Source: an uncultured Bacteroidales bacterium (lineage in GTDB: Bacteria; Bacteroidota; Bacteroidia; Bacteroidales; F082). Taken from it: a stretch of DNA of 7,250 nt. Of the stretch, positions 1-6,059 are shown piece after piece (the stretch's first letter is position 1; each line of letters opens with the position of its first letter). The stretch is taken from the NCBI GenBank assembly GCA_937926515.1, contig CALAZZ010000078.1, positions 1 through 7,250 on the forward strand. The letters run 5' to 3'. The position numbers and the translations under genes were made by a program. Under the pieces are notes generated by a model, which saw only the letters and a list, made by a program, of their open reading frames with translations, searched no databases and had not been told where the DNA came from.

Positions 1-61
1 TATATAACAGTGTGTTATGAATGTTTTTCATTGACTAAGCCACACTGATTTGTGTTAGAAA

Positions 62-89
62 ATCGTACAGTTTTGTGCGGAAGCGTACA
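62..89 (-). promoter_or_regulatory. Palindromic upstream element, left copy
   Basis: Read on the minus strand there is TGTACG, four bases, CGCACA, then AAAC, then another TGTACG followed by AT. The first two half-sites form an inverted repeat with one mismatch. The same arrangement, 23 of 28 bases identical, occurs at 6812-6839 on the plus strand. Paired 6-4-6 palindromes of this kind are typical of binding sites for dimeric regulators. Its orientation implies a target gene to the left, outside the window. By analogy with the right copy, its promoter would lie about 16 bases beyond the left edge. The regulator is not identified here. Confidence 0.6.
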
Positions 90-303
90 GTTCTTTTTCT
101 AAAGAAAGTTCGTTGTACTTCTAGGTGATCTGAGTGTTAGGAACAGAGCTTTTCGTCAAACACCGTCTGAAGCATCTCTCTATTCAAGAGTACATGGCTA
201 CCAGAATAATTGGAAATCAAGAGCAAAATAAAATTGAATATACTATTATTGGTCTGTGATGGTGTCGACTAGTACTGTGAGGTGGAGGTAAAGTATGTGG
301 CCA

Positions 304-318
304 ATGGTAAATTACCAT
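304..318. repeat. Short inverted repeat downstream of the exporter gene
   Basis: ATGGTAA and TTACCAT form a perfect 7-bp inverted repeat around a single base, starting 14 bases after the exporter stop codon on the minus strand. It could fold as a small hairpin at the 3' end of that transcript. There is no strong T-run after it on the minus strand, so it is a poor intrinsic terminator. It may protect the RNA end, bind a protein, or mean nothing. Confidence 0.25.
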
Positions 319-331
319 ATGTACCTTTCCT

Positions 332-658
332 TTAATTTGAGACCAACTTAAGTCCGATGATAGAAAAGATCAAAGTACTAATAAAAAAGATCCGCCAAAA
401 TGTAGCGGGTTCATTAAAATAGAAAATACCAACCAGCACAGTACCTGCAGCGCCAATACCGGTCCAAACAGCATAAGCGGTCCCAATCGGCAAATACTGC
501 GTGGCCTTATATAAAAGAAACATACTGATAAAAAGATTGATGAAAAAACCGAACATCCACATAATTGCCTCGTTACCCGTGGACTCCCTGGCTTTACCAA
601 GACATGTGGCAAAACCGACTTCAAACAAACCCGCAATAATCAAAATTATCCAATGCAT
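332..658 (-). CDS. sugE: SMR-family exporter, Gdx/SugE-like (guanidinium exporter subtype)
   Basis: Inner-membrane small multidrug resistance protein of 108 residues with four hydrophobic helices. Such proteins act as antiparallel dimers exchanging protons for cations, and the SugE/Gdx branch exports guanidinium. The essential membrane glutamate is Glu13 in the segment IAGLFE. Ser45 in FISMFLL matches the Gdx helix-2 serine, and the signature GTAYAVWTGIGAAGT spans 59-73 with Trp65. The ending IIGLKLVSN is SugE-like rather than EmrE-like. The loop between helices 1 and 2 is about three residues longer than in E. coli SugE, and Trp16 of Gdx is Phe here. I chose the ATG at 658; an in-frame TTG at 664 would add two residues but would move Glu13 off its usual number. 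The gene lies 73 bp downstream of the FNR-type regulator on the same strand, so co-transcription is plausible. No guanidine riboswitch was recognised. Exact substrate is inferred from family. Confidence 0.92.
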   Translation of the reverse strand: MHWIILIIAGLFEVGFATCLGKARESTGNEAIMWMFGFFINLFISMFLLYKATQYLPIGTAYAVWTGIGAAGTVLVGIFYFNEPATFWRIFFISTLIFSIIGLKLVSN

Positions 659-661
659 AAT

Positions 662-669
662 CAAAAATA
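662..669 (-). promoter_or_regulatory. Candidate -7 box abutting the exporter start
   Basis: The minus strand reads TATTTTTG, a full match to the Bacteroidota -7 consensus TAnnTTTG, ending 3 bases before the ATG at 658. No TTTG -33 element is seen at the usual distance. If active it would give an mRNA with almost no leader. It could equally be AT-rich chance, with the gene read through from the upstream regulator. Confidence 0.3.
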
Positions 670-674
670 GATTG

Positions 675-688
675 GCATAATCTTATGC
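675..688. promoter_or_regulatory. Perfect palindrome GCATAATCTTATGC in the regulator-exporter gap
   Basis: The arms GCATAA and TTATGC form a perfect 6-bp inverted repeat separated by two bases, 17 bases upstream of the exporter ATG. The position suits an operator for local control of the exporter. In RNA it could form a small hairpin, with a T-rich run shortly after it on the minus strand, so an attenuator is an alternative. It does not resemble an FNR box. Confidence 0.35.
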
Positions 689-731
689 TTTGATATTAAA
701 CCCTAAAGTATTGCATCGTTTATTGGATGTT

Positions 732-1433
732 CTACCCACGTAAGGCAATATCTTTTAAAACTTCATTTTTTTGAATGGTAATGGATTTGCCCTCAATTTT
801 TATGATTCCTTCATTTTCAAAGTCTTTTAAAATACGAGTCGCGCTTTCCTTTGTCATATTAGAAAACTCCCCTATCTCCTGTCTGGTAATATTCAGATTA
901 AATTGTTCACCGTGGTAAACATGATTACTCAGGTAAAGCAATACATCAGCAATTCGGCCGGGCATTTGTTTTTGTGTAAGGCTGATCAATCTTTCATAGT
1001 TCTTTGCAGTGATGTTACTCCAGCTCTTCAAAAACCCTTCAGCAAAATCAGGATTCATTCTGAATATTTTCTTAAAATTCTCAACAGGAATGAAACAAGC
1101 TGAAGTTTCGGTGAGACTGGCGACGGAATAATGGTACCGCATATCAGTAAATATTCCGGGGCTTCCAAAAATACGCCATGGTCTGATCAAGTCGAGGATG
1201 ATGTTTTTTCGATCCATACCTTCAAGGTAAATCTTGGCAATCCCAGAAGTTAGACTTACAAGGTGCGAAGCTGCAGTACCTTGCTTAATAATATTTTCGC
1301 CCGGATTAAAAACCACCTCAAAACGATCTGTATTCAACACCTCAAGTTCAGCGCTGTTAAGCATATTGAACAAGGGTGATTTCTGATTGCATGTATCGCA
1401 GGTTTTGCAGTGTGCAGATCTTTTATATTGCAT
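732..1433 (-). CDS. FNR-type Crp/Fnr regulator with four-cysteine cluster motif
   Basis: A 233-residue cytoplasmic transcription factor of normal Crp/Fnr length. An N-terminal cysteine group, Cys9, Cys12 and Cys15 (HCKTCDTC), precedes the cyclic-nucleotide-like beta-roll at about 30-120. A fourth cysteine, Cys113 in ETSACFIP, aligns with the cluster ligand Cys122 of E. coli FNR (CEIP there, CFIP here). Then come the dimerisation helix, about 120-157, and a helix-turn-helix at about 160-225. The recognition helix TKESATR aligns with FNR TVETISR, keeping Glu196 and Arg200, with Thr199 in place of Ser212. The N-terminal cysteines are spaced C-x2-C-x2-C, closer than in E. coli FNR. Most likely it binds a [4Fe-4S] cluster and responds to oxygen or redox/NO. 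The RPWRIFG segment lacks the CRP cAMP-contact signature. A strong promoter and an FNR-like box lie upstream, suggesting autoregulation. The exporter follows on the same strand. Confidence 0.92.
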   Translation of the reverse strand: MQYKRSAHCKTCDTCNQKSPLFNMLNSAELEVLNTDRFEVVFNPGENIIKQGTAASHLVSLTSGIAKIYLEGMDRKNIILDLIRPWRIFGSPGIFTDMRYHYSVASLTETSACFIPVENFKKIFRMNPDFAEGFLKSWSNITAKNYERLISLTQKQMPGRIADVLLYLSNHVYHGEQFNLNITRQEIGEFSNMTKESATRILKDFENEGIIKIEGKSITIQKNEVLKDIALRG

Positions 1434-1519
1434 GTGTTTTTACTTGTTAAAGGCAGAAGGGTGGAGAATAAAACTGACACTCAACTGTATCATAGATCAC
1501 CAAACCCTTCCCTAAATTT

Positions 1520-1550
1520 CAAAATTACAACAAAAATGATATTTCGCAAA
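1520..1550 (-). promoter_or_regulatory. Bacteroidota-type promoter of the FNR-type regulator
   Basis: On the minus strand TTTG (1550-1547) is followed, after exactly 19 bases, by TAATTTTG (1527-1520). Both elements and the spacing match the known Bacteroidota primary sigma-factor promoter (TTTG at -33, TAnnTTTG at -7). Transcription would start near 1515, giving a leader of about 80 bases before the ATG at 1433. The FNR-like box lies 7 bases upstream of the -33 element. Confidence 0.7.
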
Positions 1551-1557
1551 TAAATTA

Positions 1558-1571
1558 ATGATTTCAATCAA
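1558..1571 (-). promoter_or_regulatory. FNR-box-like operator
   Basis: The minus strand reads TTGAT, four bases, ATCAT, a 9-of-10 match to the E. coli FNR consensus TTGAT-N4-ATCAA. Its centre is about 50 bases upstream of the predicted start of transcription, next to the -33 element, a position fitting activation or autoregulation. The regulator it precedes keeps the FNR recognition residues Glu and Arg. Binding by that protein is inferred. The consensus comes from a distant phylum. Confidence 0.6.
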
Positions 1572-1622
1572 GCACGGTGTATGTTTATATCATAAATAAA
1601 CCCAGGCTTTGCTTGCAGGCTT

Positions 1623-2765
1623 TTACAATATAACAAGTTTAGTTTTCATTGACTGGCCCATATTTGTGATATACAAGACATAGATACCACTTTGTAGGTT
1701 GCATAGATCAACTTCAAGTGTATTGGTTGAAACTGTATGCTGCTGTTGAAGTATAAGTCTTCCATCCATTGAGAATAGCTGTATGTCTATCCTGGTCCCA
1801 CCTTTAAGGTTATTCAACCTAAACCGATTTGATATCACAGGATTGGGAAAAATTACTATGTCTCTATTCATGAAAGTATCTGAGGTGGTAACCATAGGAT
1901 TTGTGAAGCGGCTGACAAAACTCCAAATTTCACTGCTGCCACTGATATCCATATTGGTATTACCTATACCTGAGTTGCCCACAGCTCCAGGCCAGGTATG
2001 TCCTCCGTTGATAACCTTAAGGTGTACAACCTCTGTTTGATCATCACAAGGTGCATAGATGTGTTTCTCTACAGTTGAACCTTCCTGAACAAGGTCGGGA
2101 AGTTCAACAACTTCTGGCAAAGAGGGACAATTATTATTTGCTGTCCAAAACCCTAAAAGTTGGTTTACTGACATATTTCCAAAGCCACCATTGTAACTAA
2201 CAATAAAGTCTGCTGTTCCATGAATATGTATAATAGGAATACTGCGTTCCGGATTACAGCTCCCCGCAGCAGATGAAGCCATGGTGCCAGCTACTGATCC
2301 AATAGCAGCAATGCGATGACTCAATTCACATGCGATACGGTAACACATGAATCCCCCATTGCTAAATCCAGAGGAATAAATGCGCTGAAGATCTATATTA
2401 TAATGATAATCAATGGTATCAATCAATGCATTTAAAAGGCCTACATCATTGGCCGATGACCCTCCACCCTGCCCGACATTCCAAGAGTTTCCAATACCAT
2501 TTGGATAAACTACAATAAAATTATGTTCTTCAGCCAGGCTGTTGAAATTGCTGTATTGCATGATTGTTTGAGCTGATTGTGTGAATCCGTGTAATACCAA
2601 CATAAGTGGAGATGGGATTTCATCAGAATAGGAAGCAGGAATATAGCCTATATAGGTCCTGTTTTGGCCTTCGAAGGTAAAACTGCCATAAGTTTGAGCA
2701 TTAATTAAACGCTGATTAACCAGAAGCAGTACCAATAGAAAAATATCACGCATTAAGTTTATCAT
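1623..2765 (-). CDS. Secreted PHB-depolymerase/feruloyl-esterase-like hydrolase with T9SS sorting domain
   Basis: A 380-residue alpha/beta-hydrolase of the PHB depolymerase / LpqC / CE1-like esterase group, cleaving ester bonds in polymers such as polyhydroxyalkanoates or feruloyl/acetyl-decorated plant polysaccharide. Residues 1-23 form a signal peptide ending INA before Q24. The oxyanion-hole region is LHGFTQSA (His59-Gly60). The nucleophile elbow GFSNGG gives Ser135, Asp186 lies in HGTADF and His256 in GGHTWPG, so the triad is complete. From about 300 to the end is a T9SS type A sorting domain: IFPNP near the start, LFSMDGRL in the middle, LQSGIYVLYI and a final KLVIL. It should therefore leave the cell through T9SS and end attached to the surface or released. 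I use the ATG at 2765. A TTG at 2768 adds one residue, and an ATG at 2753 would still give a complete signal peptide. The true substrate cannot be read from sequence. Confidence 0.9.
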   Translation of the reverse strand: MINLMRDIFLLVLLLVNQRLINAQTYGSFTFEGQNRTYIGYIPASYSDEIPSPLMLVLHGFTQSAQTIMQYSNFNSLAEEHNFIVVYPNGIGNSWNVGQGGGSSANDVGLLNALIDTIDYHYNIDLQRIYSSGFSNGGFMCYRIACELSHRIAAIGSVAGTMASSAAGSCNPERSIPIIHIHGTADFIVSYNGGFGNMSVNQLLGFWTANNNCPSLPEVVELPDLVQEGSTVEKHIYAPCDDQTEVVHLKVINGGHTWPGAVGNSGIGNTNMDISGSSEIWSFVSRFTNPMVTTSDTFMNRDIVIFPNPVISNRFRLNNLKGGTRIDIQLFSMDGRLILQQQHTVSTNTLEVDLCNLQSGIYVLYITNMGQSMKTKLVIL

Positions 2766-2789
2766 CAAAATTAAATTACTTCAAATATA
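2766..2789 (-). promoter_or_regulatory. Candidate -7 boxes of the esterase gene
   Basis: The minus strand carries two exact TAnnTTTG matches: TATATTTG (2789-2782) and TAATTTTG (2773-2766), the latter touching the ATG at 2765. No TTTG -33 element stands about 19 bases upstream of either. The first would leave a leader of roughly 10 bases. The second would favour the internal ATG at 2753. AT-richness makes chance matches likely, so this is tentative. Confidence 0.3.
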
Positions 2790-2901
2790 CATGAAGTAAC
2801 AGTTGTTTTCGAGTTTTCCAACTATTAATTGCAAATATGCCAACCCGAAGCTTCACTGTATATTGCTGCCTATCAAAAACTATATGGTTCAATGTATTTT
2901 T

Positions 2902-2909
2902 TAACTTCG
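2902..2909 (+). promoter_or_regulatory. Candidate -7 box just before the outer-membrane protein start
   Basis: TAACTTCG matches TAnnTTTG at all but one fixed position and ends 4 bases before the GTG at 2914. If used, the transcript would be leaderless or nearly so. An ATG at 2912 overlaps the GTG but is followed at once by TGA, so it cannot encode the protein. No clear -33 element was seen. Confidence 0.3.
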
Positions 2910-2913
2910 CCAT

Positions 2914-3603
2914 GTGAAAAAACCTGTATTCACTTTGATTATCGTATTGCTGTTCAGTAGCAGTAACATGCTGGCACAACAGTCAAAGCTCAGTTTAAGT
3001 ATCAGGCCCGGATTAAGTATTCCTTTTGGTGACTATGCCAGCCGGGACCTAGAAAACGGATGCTTTACAACAACAGGTATTGGGCTTGTTGCCGAAGCTG
3101 ATTATCAGGTTTATGGTAATTTTTATGCCAGTTTTCATGGGGGCGCTCAATTTCACCCTGTAGATGTCGCTTCTTTAGGATTGGCTAAAGTTTTGGAAGA
3201 TCCTTTTATGAGCGATCTATATATTAGGAGCGAATCGTATCGGATCATTCACTTGTCAGCGGGTATTGCCTACACCACAGCTTTGATCAATAAATTACAG
3301 GCAAGTGGAAAGGTTTTGGCAGGTATGTTTATTTCACAAACACCCTATCAAATATACAGGCCGCAATATTTCTTAATGGGACCGGATTATTTTGTGATCA
3401 CCTCGGCACGTGACAGGAGTTTTGCTTATGGAGGAGGTTTTGATTTAATATATCCCATTAATGATTGCATTTCGCTTCAATTTGGAAGTGAAGCGTTGTT
3501 ATCAGAAGCTGCATTCGGTTTTATTTCCGCCGGATCAGTTAGAACAGATTGGAGAAAAATCAGTTTCATCAACATAAACTTAGGCTTTCATATGCGCTTT
3601 TAA
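2914..3603 (+). CDS. Outer-membrane beta-barrel protein, function unknown
   Basis: A 229-residue secreted protein. A signal peptide covers about 1-21 (basic MKK, hydrophobic core, NMLA before QQ). The mature part has alternating amphipathic strands of small beta-barrels, such as KLSLSIRPGLSIPFGDY, an internal TGIGLVAEADYQVYGNFYAS, and a final strand INLGFHMRF ending in Phe, the usual signal for outer-membrane insertion. It resembles the broad outer-membrane beta-barrel families common in Bacteroidota. No enzyme motif or specific family signature was recognised. The start is GTG at 2914: a stop at 2902 is in frame just upstream, and the GTG opens a good signal peptide. It is divergent from the esterase, with about 150 bp between, and is followed by porZ after 116 bp. 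A functional link to either neighbour is not shown. Confidence 0.8.
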   Translation: MKKPVFTLIIVLLFSSSNMLAQQSKLSLSIRPGLSIPFGDYASRDLENGCFTTTGIGLVAEADYQVYGNFYASFHGGAQFHPVDVASLGLAKVLEDPFMSDLYIRSESYRIIHLSAGIAYTTALINKLQASGKVLAGMFISQTPYQIYRPQYFLMGPDYFVITSARDRSFAYGGGFDLIYPINDCISLQFGSEALLSEAAFGFISAGSVRTDWRKISFININLGFHMRF

Positions 3604-3719
3604 ATGCTGCAGCAATAGTTTGTGCTTGATAGTCAATAAATGGCTGCAATAATTTTTACATTTTAAAGTTAAATTAAGCAAGGAAAATATAATTTACGGG
3701 ATCCATTAATTCCACACAA
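3604..3719. other. Intergenic region before porZ
   Basis: It contains the palindrome TGCTGCAGCA at 3605-3614 just after the stop of the barrel gene. Bases TGCAGC at 3608-3613 can pair with GCTGCA at 3643-3648, followed by a T-rich run, a weak terminator candidate with a long loop. No full TTTG/TAnnTTTG promoter at correct spacing was found for porZ, although TAATTTTT at 3650-3657 is a near match to the -7 box. Confidence 0.3.
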
Positions 3720-6053
3720 ATGAATTTAAAAAAATACGCAACCCTATTCATTTCAAATATCTTGGTGTTCTCCTGTGTGTGGGGACAACCGGTAAAAATT
3801 GGTGACTGGCGGACCCATTTGCCATATCAAAGAGTAATTGATACCGAGATGGTGGGACAAGATGTTTTTGCAGCCACACCAACGGAAATCTTCATATACA
3901 ATAAACAGGACAACAGCATCCGGTTTCTAAACAAAATTAATGGGCTCAATGATGTGGGAATTCGCAGCATTCGGTATAGTGCAGCGCATAAAACCATAGT
4001 TGTTGCCTATACCAATACAAATATAGATCTTGTAAAGGAAGACGCCATTATCAACATAAGCGATATAAGAAATAAGGAAATTATCGGGAACAAAACCATT
4101 AATAGCATATTCCTGTTTAATGACTATGCATACCTTTCATGTGGGTTTGGAATCGTGGTTGTTGATCTTGTGCGTGAAGAGATACATGACACTTATCTTA
4201 TAGGGCCAGAGGGCAGCTTTATAAACGTTTTAGATCTGACAATTTATGATGATAGGTTTTATGCAGCAACTGAATCCGGCATTTACTTTGCCCCCCTGAA
4301 CAGTCCCAATCTGGCTGATTTTAACCAGTGGACAAAAGATATGGGCTTGATCCATCCGAATCTTCGCTATACACAGGTCGAGCGTTTTAAGGAAAAACTG
4401 TATATCAACTATTCCCGCAACGTGTTTAACACAGATACGCTTTTTGTTTATGATGGCAGCAGCTGGGACTATTTCGATTTATCCAATACCTCGCTTCATC
4501 CTCAGCTGCGAGCACATGATGACCGGTTTCTAATCGTGAATAACTACAATGTGTATGTTTATAATGAAAATATGGAGCTCTTACATTCCATATATGCACC
4601 AGAGGACAGAGGTATTGAGCCTTTAGCCGCTGTCATGGACCAGGAGGGCAATGTATGGATTGGTGACAGGCGCAGGGGTTTGGTTAAAACATTTAACAAT
4701 GGCTTTTCTGGCGAGTTTATCCTGCCTAACGGACCAGCAACTACGAATGTTTATGAGTTAAAAGCAAGAGGTGAAAATGTATGGGTGGCACCGGGAGGCA
4801 GACGCAACGACTGGGGAAAAACCTATATGACTGATGGTGTTTTTTCATATGTAGATGGTTTTTGGAAATCGCATAATACATCAAACGCGAGTGCCTTCGA
4901 CTCTATATCTGATATGGTGAGCGTGGCCATTGATCCATTAAACCACCAAAGGGCTTATATCGGCACCTGGCAGGAAGGGATACTTGTGTTTACCGACAAT
5001 GAGGTTACCAACATCTATTCACAGCACAACAGCACTTTACAAGGATGGGTTGCTTCACCCGGGCTTGTAAATATCAGTGGACTTGATTTTGACAGTTACA
5101 ATAATTTATGGGTGGCAAATACAGGAGCTCCGAACTCATTATCAATGCTTACCCAGGATGGGCAATGGCGTTCTTTTAACCTGGGAGGAGCTGCCAGCGG
5201 AACCGACATTGGAAATATGATCGTTGACAAATCCAATAACAAATGGATCATTCGCCGTTCGGAAGGAATGATCATGGTTTTTAATGATAATAATACCTTT
5301 GACAATCCGGCTGATGACCAGTTACGCTTATTATATTCTTCGCCGGGCAGCGGAAACATACCTGGAAATACAGTGTTTGCAATGGCTGTAGATCATGATG
5401 GTGCTGTTTGGGTTGGTACCGATGCCGGACCGGCGGTTTTCTATACTCCGGACAGAATGTTTCAGCAGGGTATGGATTTTGATGCACAACAAATTCTGGT
5501 ACCACGAAATGATGGTACCGGACAGGCTGATTATTTATTAGGGAGTGAAAAAATTCTATCAATAGCTGTTGACGGTGCAAACAGAAAATGGTTTGGGACC
5601 GAAAGTGGTGTATTTCTCATGTCGAAAGATGGTCTTGAAGAAATTTTTCATTTCAACACATCAAACAGTCCCTTGTTATCAAACACTGTGAACAGTATTG
5701 CCATCATGGATAATGGGGAAGTCTTTTTTGGCACTGCCAACGGTATCATTTCATTCAAAGGTACAGCCACTCCGGGTGGTGAAACCAACAATGATGTATA
5801 TGCCTATCCCAATCCCGTTCGCCCGGAATATACCGGAACAATAGCTGTTAAAGGGCTTGTGAGAGATGCCCTGGTAAAAATCACTGATGTCAGCGGTAAT
5901 TTGGTTTATGAAACACGTGCACTTGGAGGCCAAGCTATATGGGATGGTCATGCAATTAACGGCAATAAGGTAAAACCAGGTGTATATCTCGTATTTGTTA
6001 GTGATAATGAAGGTTTCGAGACCATGGTCACCAAAATTCTCTTGATGCGCTGA
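3720..6053 (+). CDS. porZ: Type IX secretion system protein PorZ (beta-propeller surface protein)
   Basis: A 777-residue protein, about the length of Porphyromonas gingivalis PorZ. PorZ is a surface protein of the T9SS attachment complex with PorU and is implicated in handing anionic lipopolysaccharide to the sortase. A signal peptide ends near residue 22 (VWG before QP), and the mature protein begins with IGDWRTHLPY, typical of PorZ. The body is built of propeller repeats. Clear blade motifs occur near 306-320 (EGNVWIGD), 502-516 (NNKWII), 557-570 (DGAVWVGTDAG) and 617-630 (NRKWFGTESG), consistent with two propellers. From about 693 is a C-terminal beta-sandwich domain with YPNP (696-699), ITDVSGNLVYE and KPGVYLVFV, like the CTD that PorZ is known to retain. 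Cys19 follows VFS, but a lipoprotein site is unlikely. recO begins 6 bp downstream, an arrangement I recall from other Bacteroidota and which supports the call. A generic two-component-regulator-type propeller protein is the alternative. Confidence 0.85.
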   Translation: MNLKKYATLFISNILVFSCVWGQPVKIGDWRTHLPYQRVIDTEMVGQDVFAATPTEIFIYNKQDNSIRFLNKINGLNDVGIRSIRYSAAHKTIVVAYTNTNIDLVKEDAIINISDIRNKEIIGNKTINSIFLFNDYAYLSCGFGIVVVDLVREEIHDTYLIGPEGSFINVLDLTIYDDRFYAATESGIYFAPLNSPNLADFNQWTKDMGLIHPNLRYTQVERFKEKLYINYSRNVFNTDTLFVYDGSSWDYFDLSNTSLHPQLRAHDDRFLIVNNYNVYVYNENMELLHSIYAPEDRGIEPLAAVMDQEGNVWIGDRRRGLVKTFNNGFSGEFILPNGPATTNVYELKARGENVWVAPGGRRNDWGKTYMTDGVFSYVDGFWKSHNTSNASAFDSISDMVSVAIDPLNHQRAYIGTWQEGILVFTDNEVTNIYSQHNSTLQGWVASPGLVNISGLDFDSYNNLWVANTGAPNSLSMLTQDGQWRSFNLGGAASGTDIGNMIVDKSNNKWIIRRSEGMIMVFNDNNTFDNPADDQLRLLYSSPGSGNIPGNTVFAMAVDHDGAVWVGTDAGPAVFYTPDRMFQQGMDFDAQQILVPRNDGTGQADYLLGSEKILSIAVDGANRKWFGTESGVFLMSKDGLEEIFHFNTSNSPLLSNTVNSIAIMDNGEVFFGTANGIISFKGTATPGGETNNDVYAYPNPVRPEYTGTIAVKGLVRDALVKITDVSGNLVYETRALGGQAIWDGHAINGNKVKPGVYLVFVSDNEGFETMVTKILLMR

Positions 6054-6059
6054 AAGCAT

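Larger units (their letters stand above)
1..331. other. Left-edge region without a recognisable gene
   Basis: No reading frame of useful length with coding character was seen on either strand. The stretch lies downstream of the leftward exporter gene that ends at 332. It contains the palindromic element at 62-89 and an inverted repeat at 304-318, described separately. The remainder, about 90-300, shows no repeat, RNA gene or protein remnant that I can support. It may hold the 5' region of a leftward gene that starts beyond the left edge. Confidence 0.6.

Noticed and set aside
665..731. Guanidine riboswitch upstream of the SugE-like gene
   Set aside because: The gap is too short for a guanidine-I aptamer, and no pair of hairpins with ACGR loops was seen for guanidine-II.
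903..1103. Open frame on the plus strand inside the FNR-type gene
   Set aside because: It is antisense to a well-supported gene, and the product has no signal, domain or credible composition.
1591..1622. Terminator after the esterase from the repeated CAGGC sequences
   Set aside because: The CAGGC copies are direct, not inverted, repeats and give no convincing stem followed by a T-run on the minus strand.
2776..2979. Open frame on the minus strand across the esterase-barrel intergenic region
   Set aside because: It overlaps the start and signal peptide of the barrel gene, the product has no coding character, and the region is better explained as a divergent promoter region.
3720..3790. PorZ as a lipoprotein with Cys19
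   Set aside because: The residues before the cysteine (V-F-S) do not fit the lipobox well, and a signal peptidase I site after Gly22 is good; PorZ is not known as a lipoprotein.
5096..5580. Minus-strand open frames inside porZ
   Set aside because: They are antisense shadows of a continuous 777-residue protein with clear domain structure.
5751..6059. Minus-strand open frame over the porZ 3' end
   Set aside because: It is antisense to the conserved C-terminal domain, with no supporting motif.
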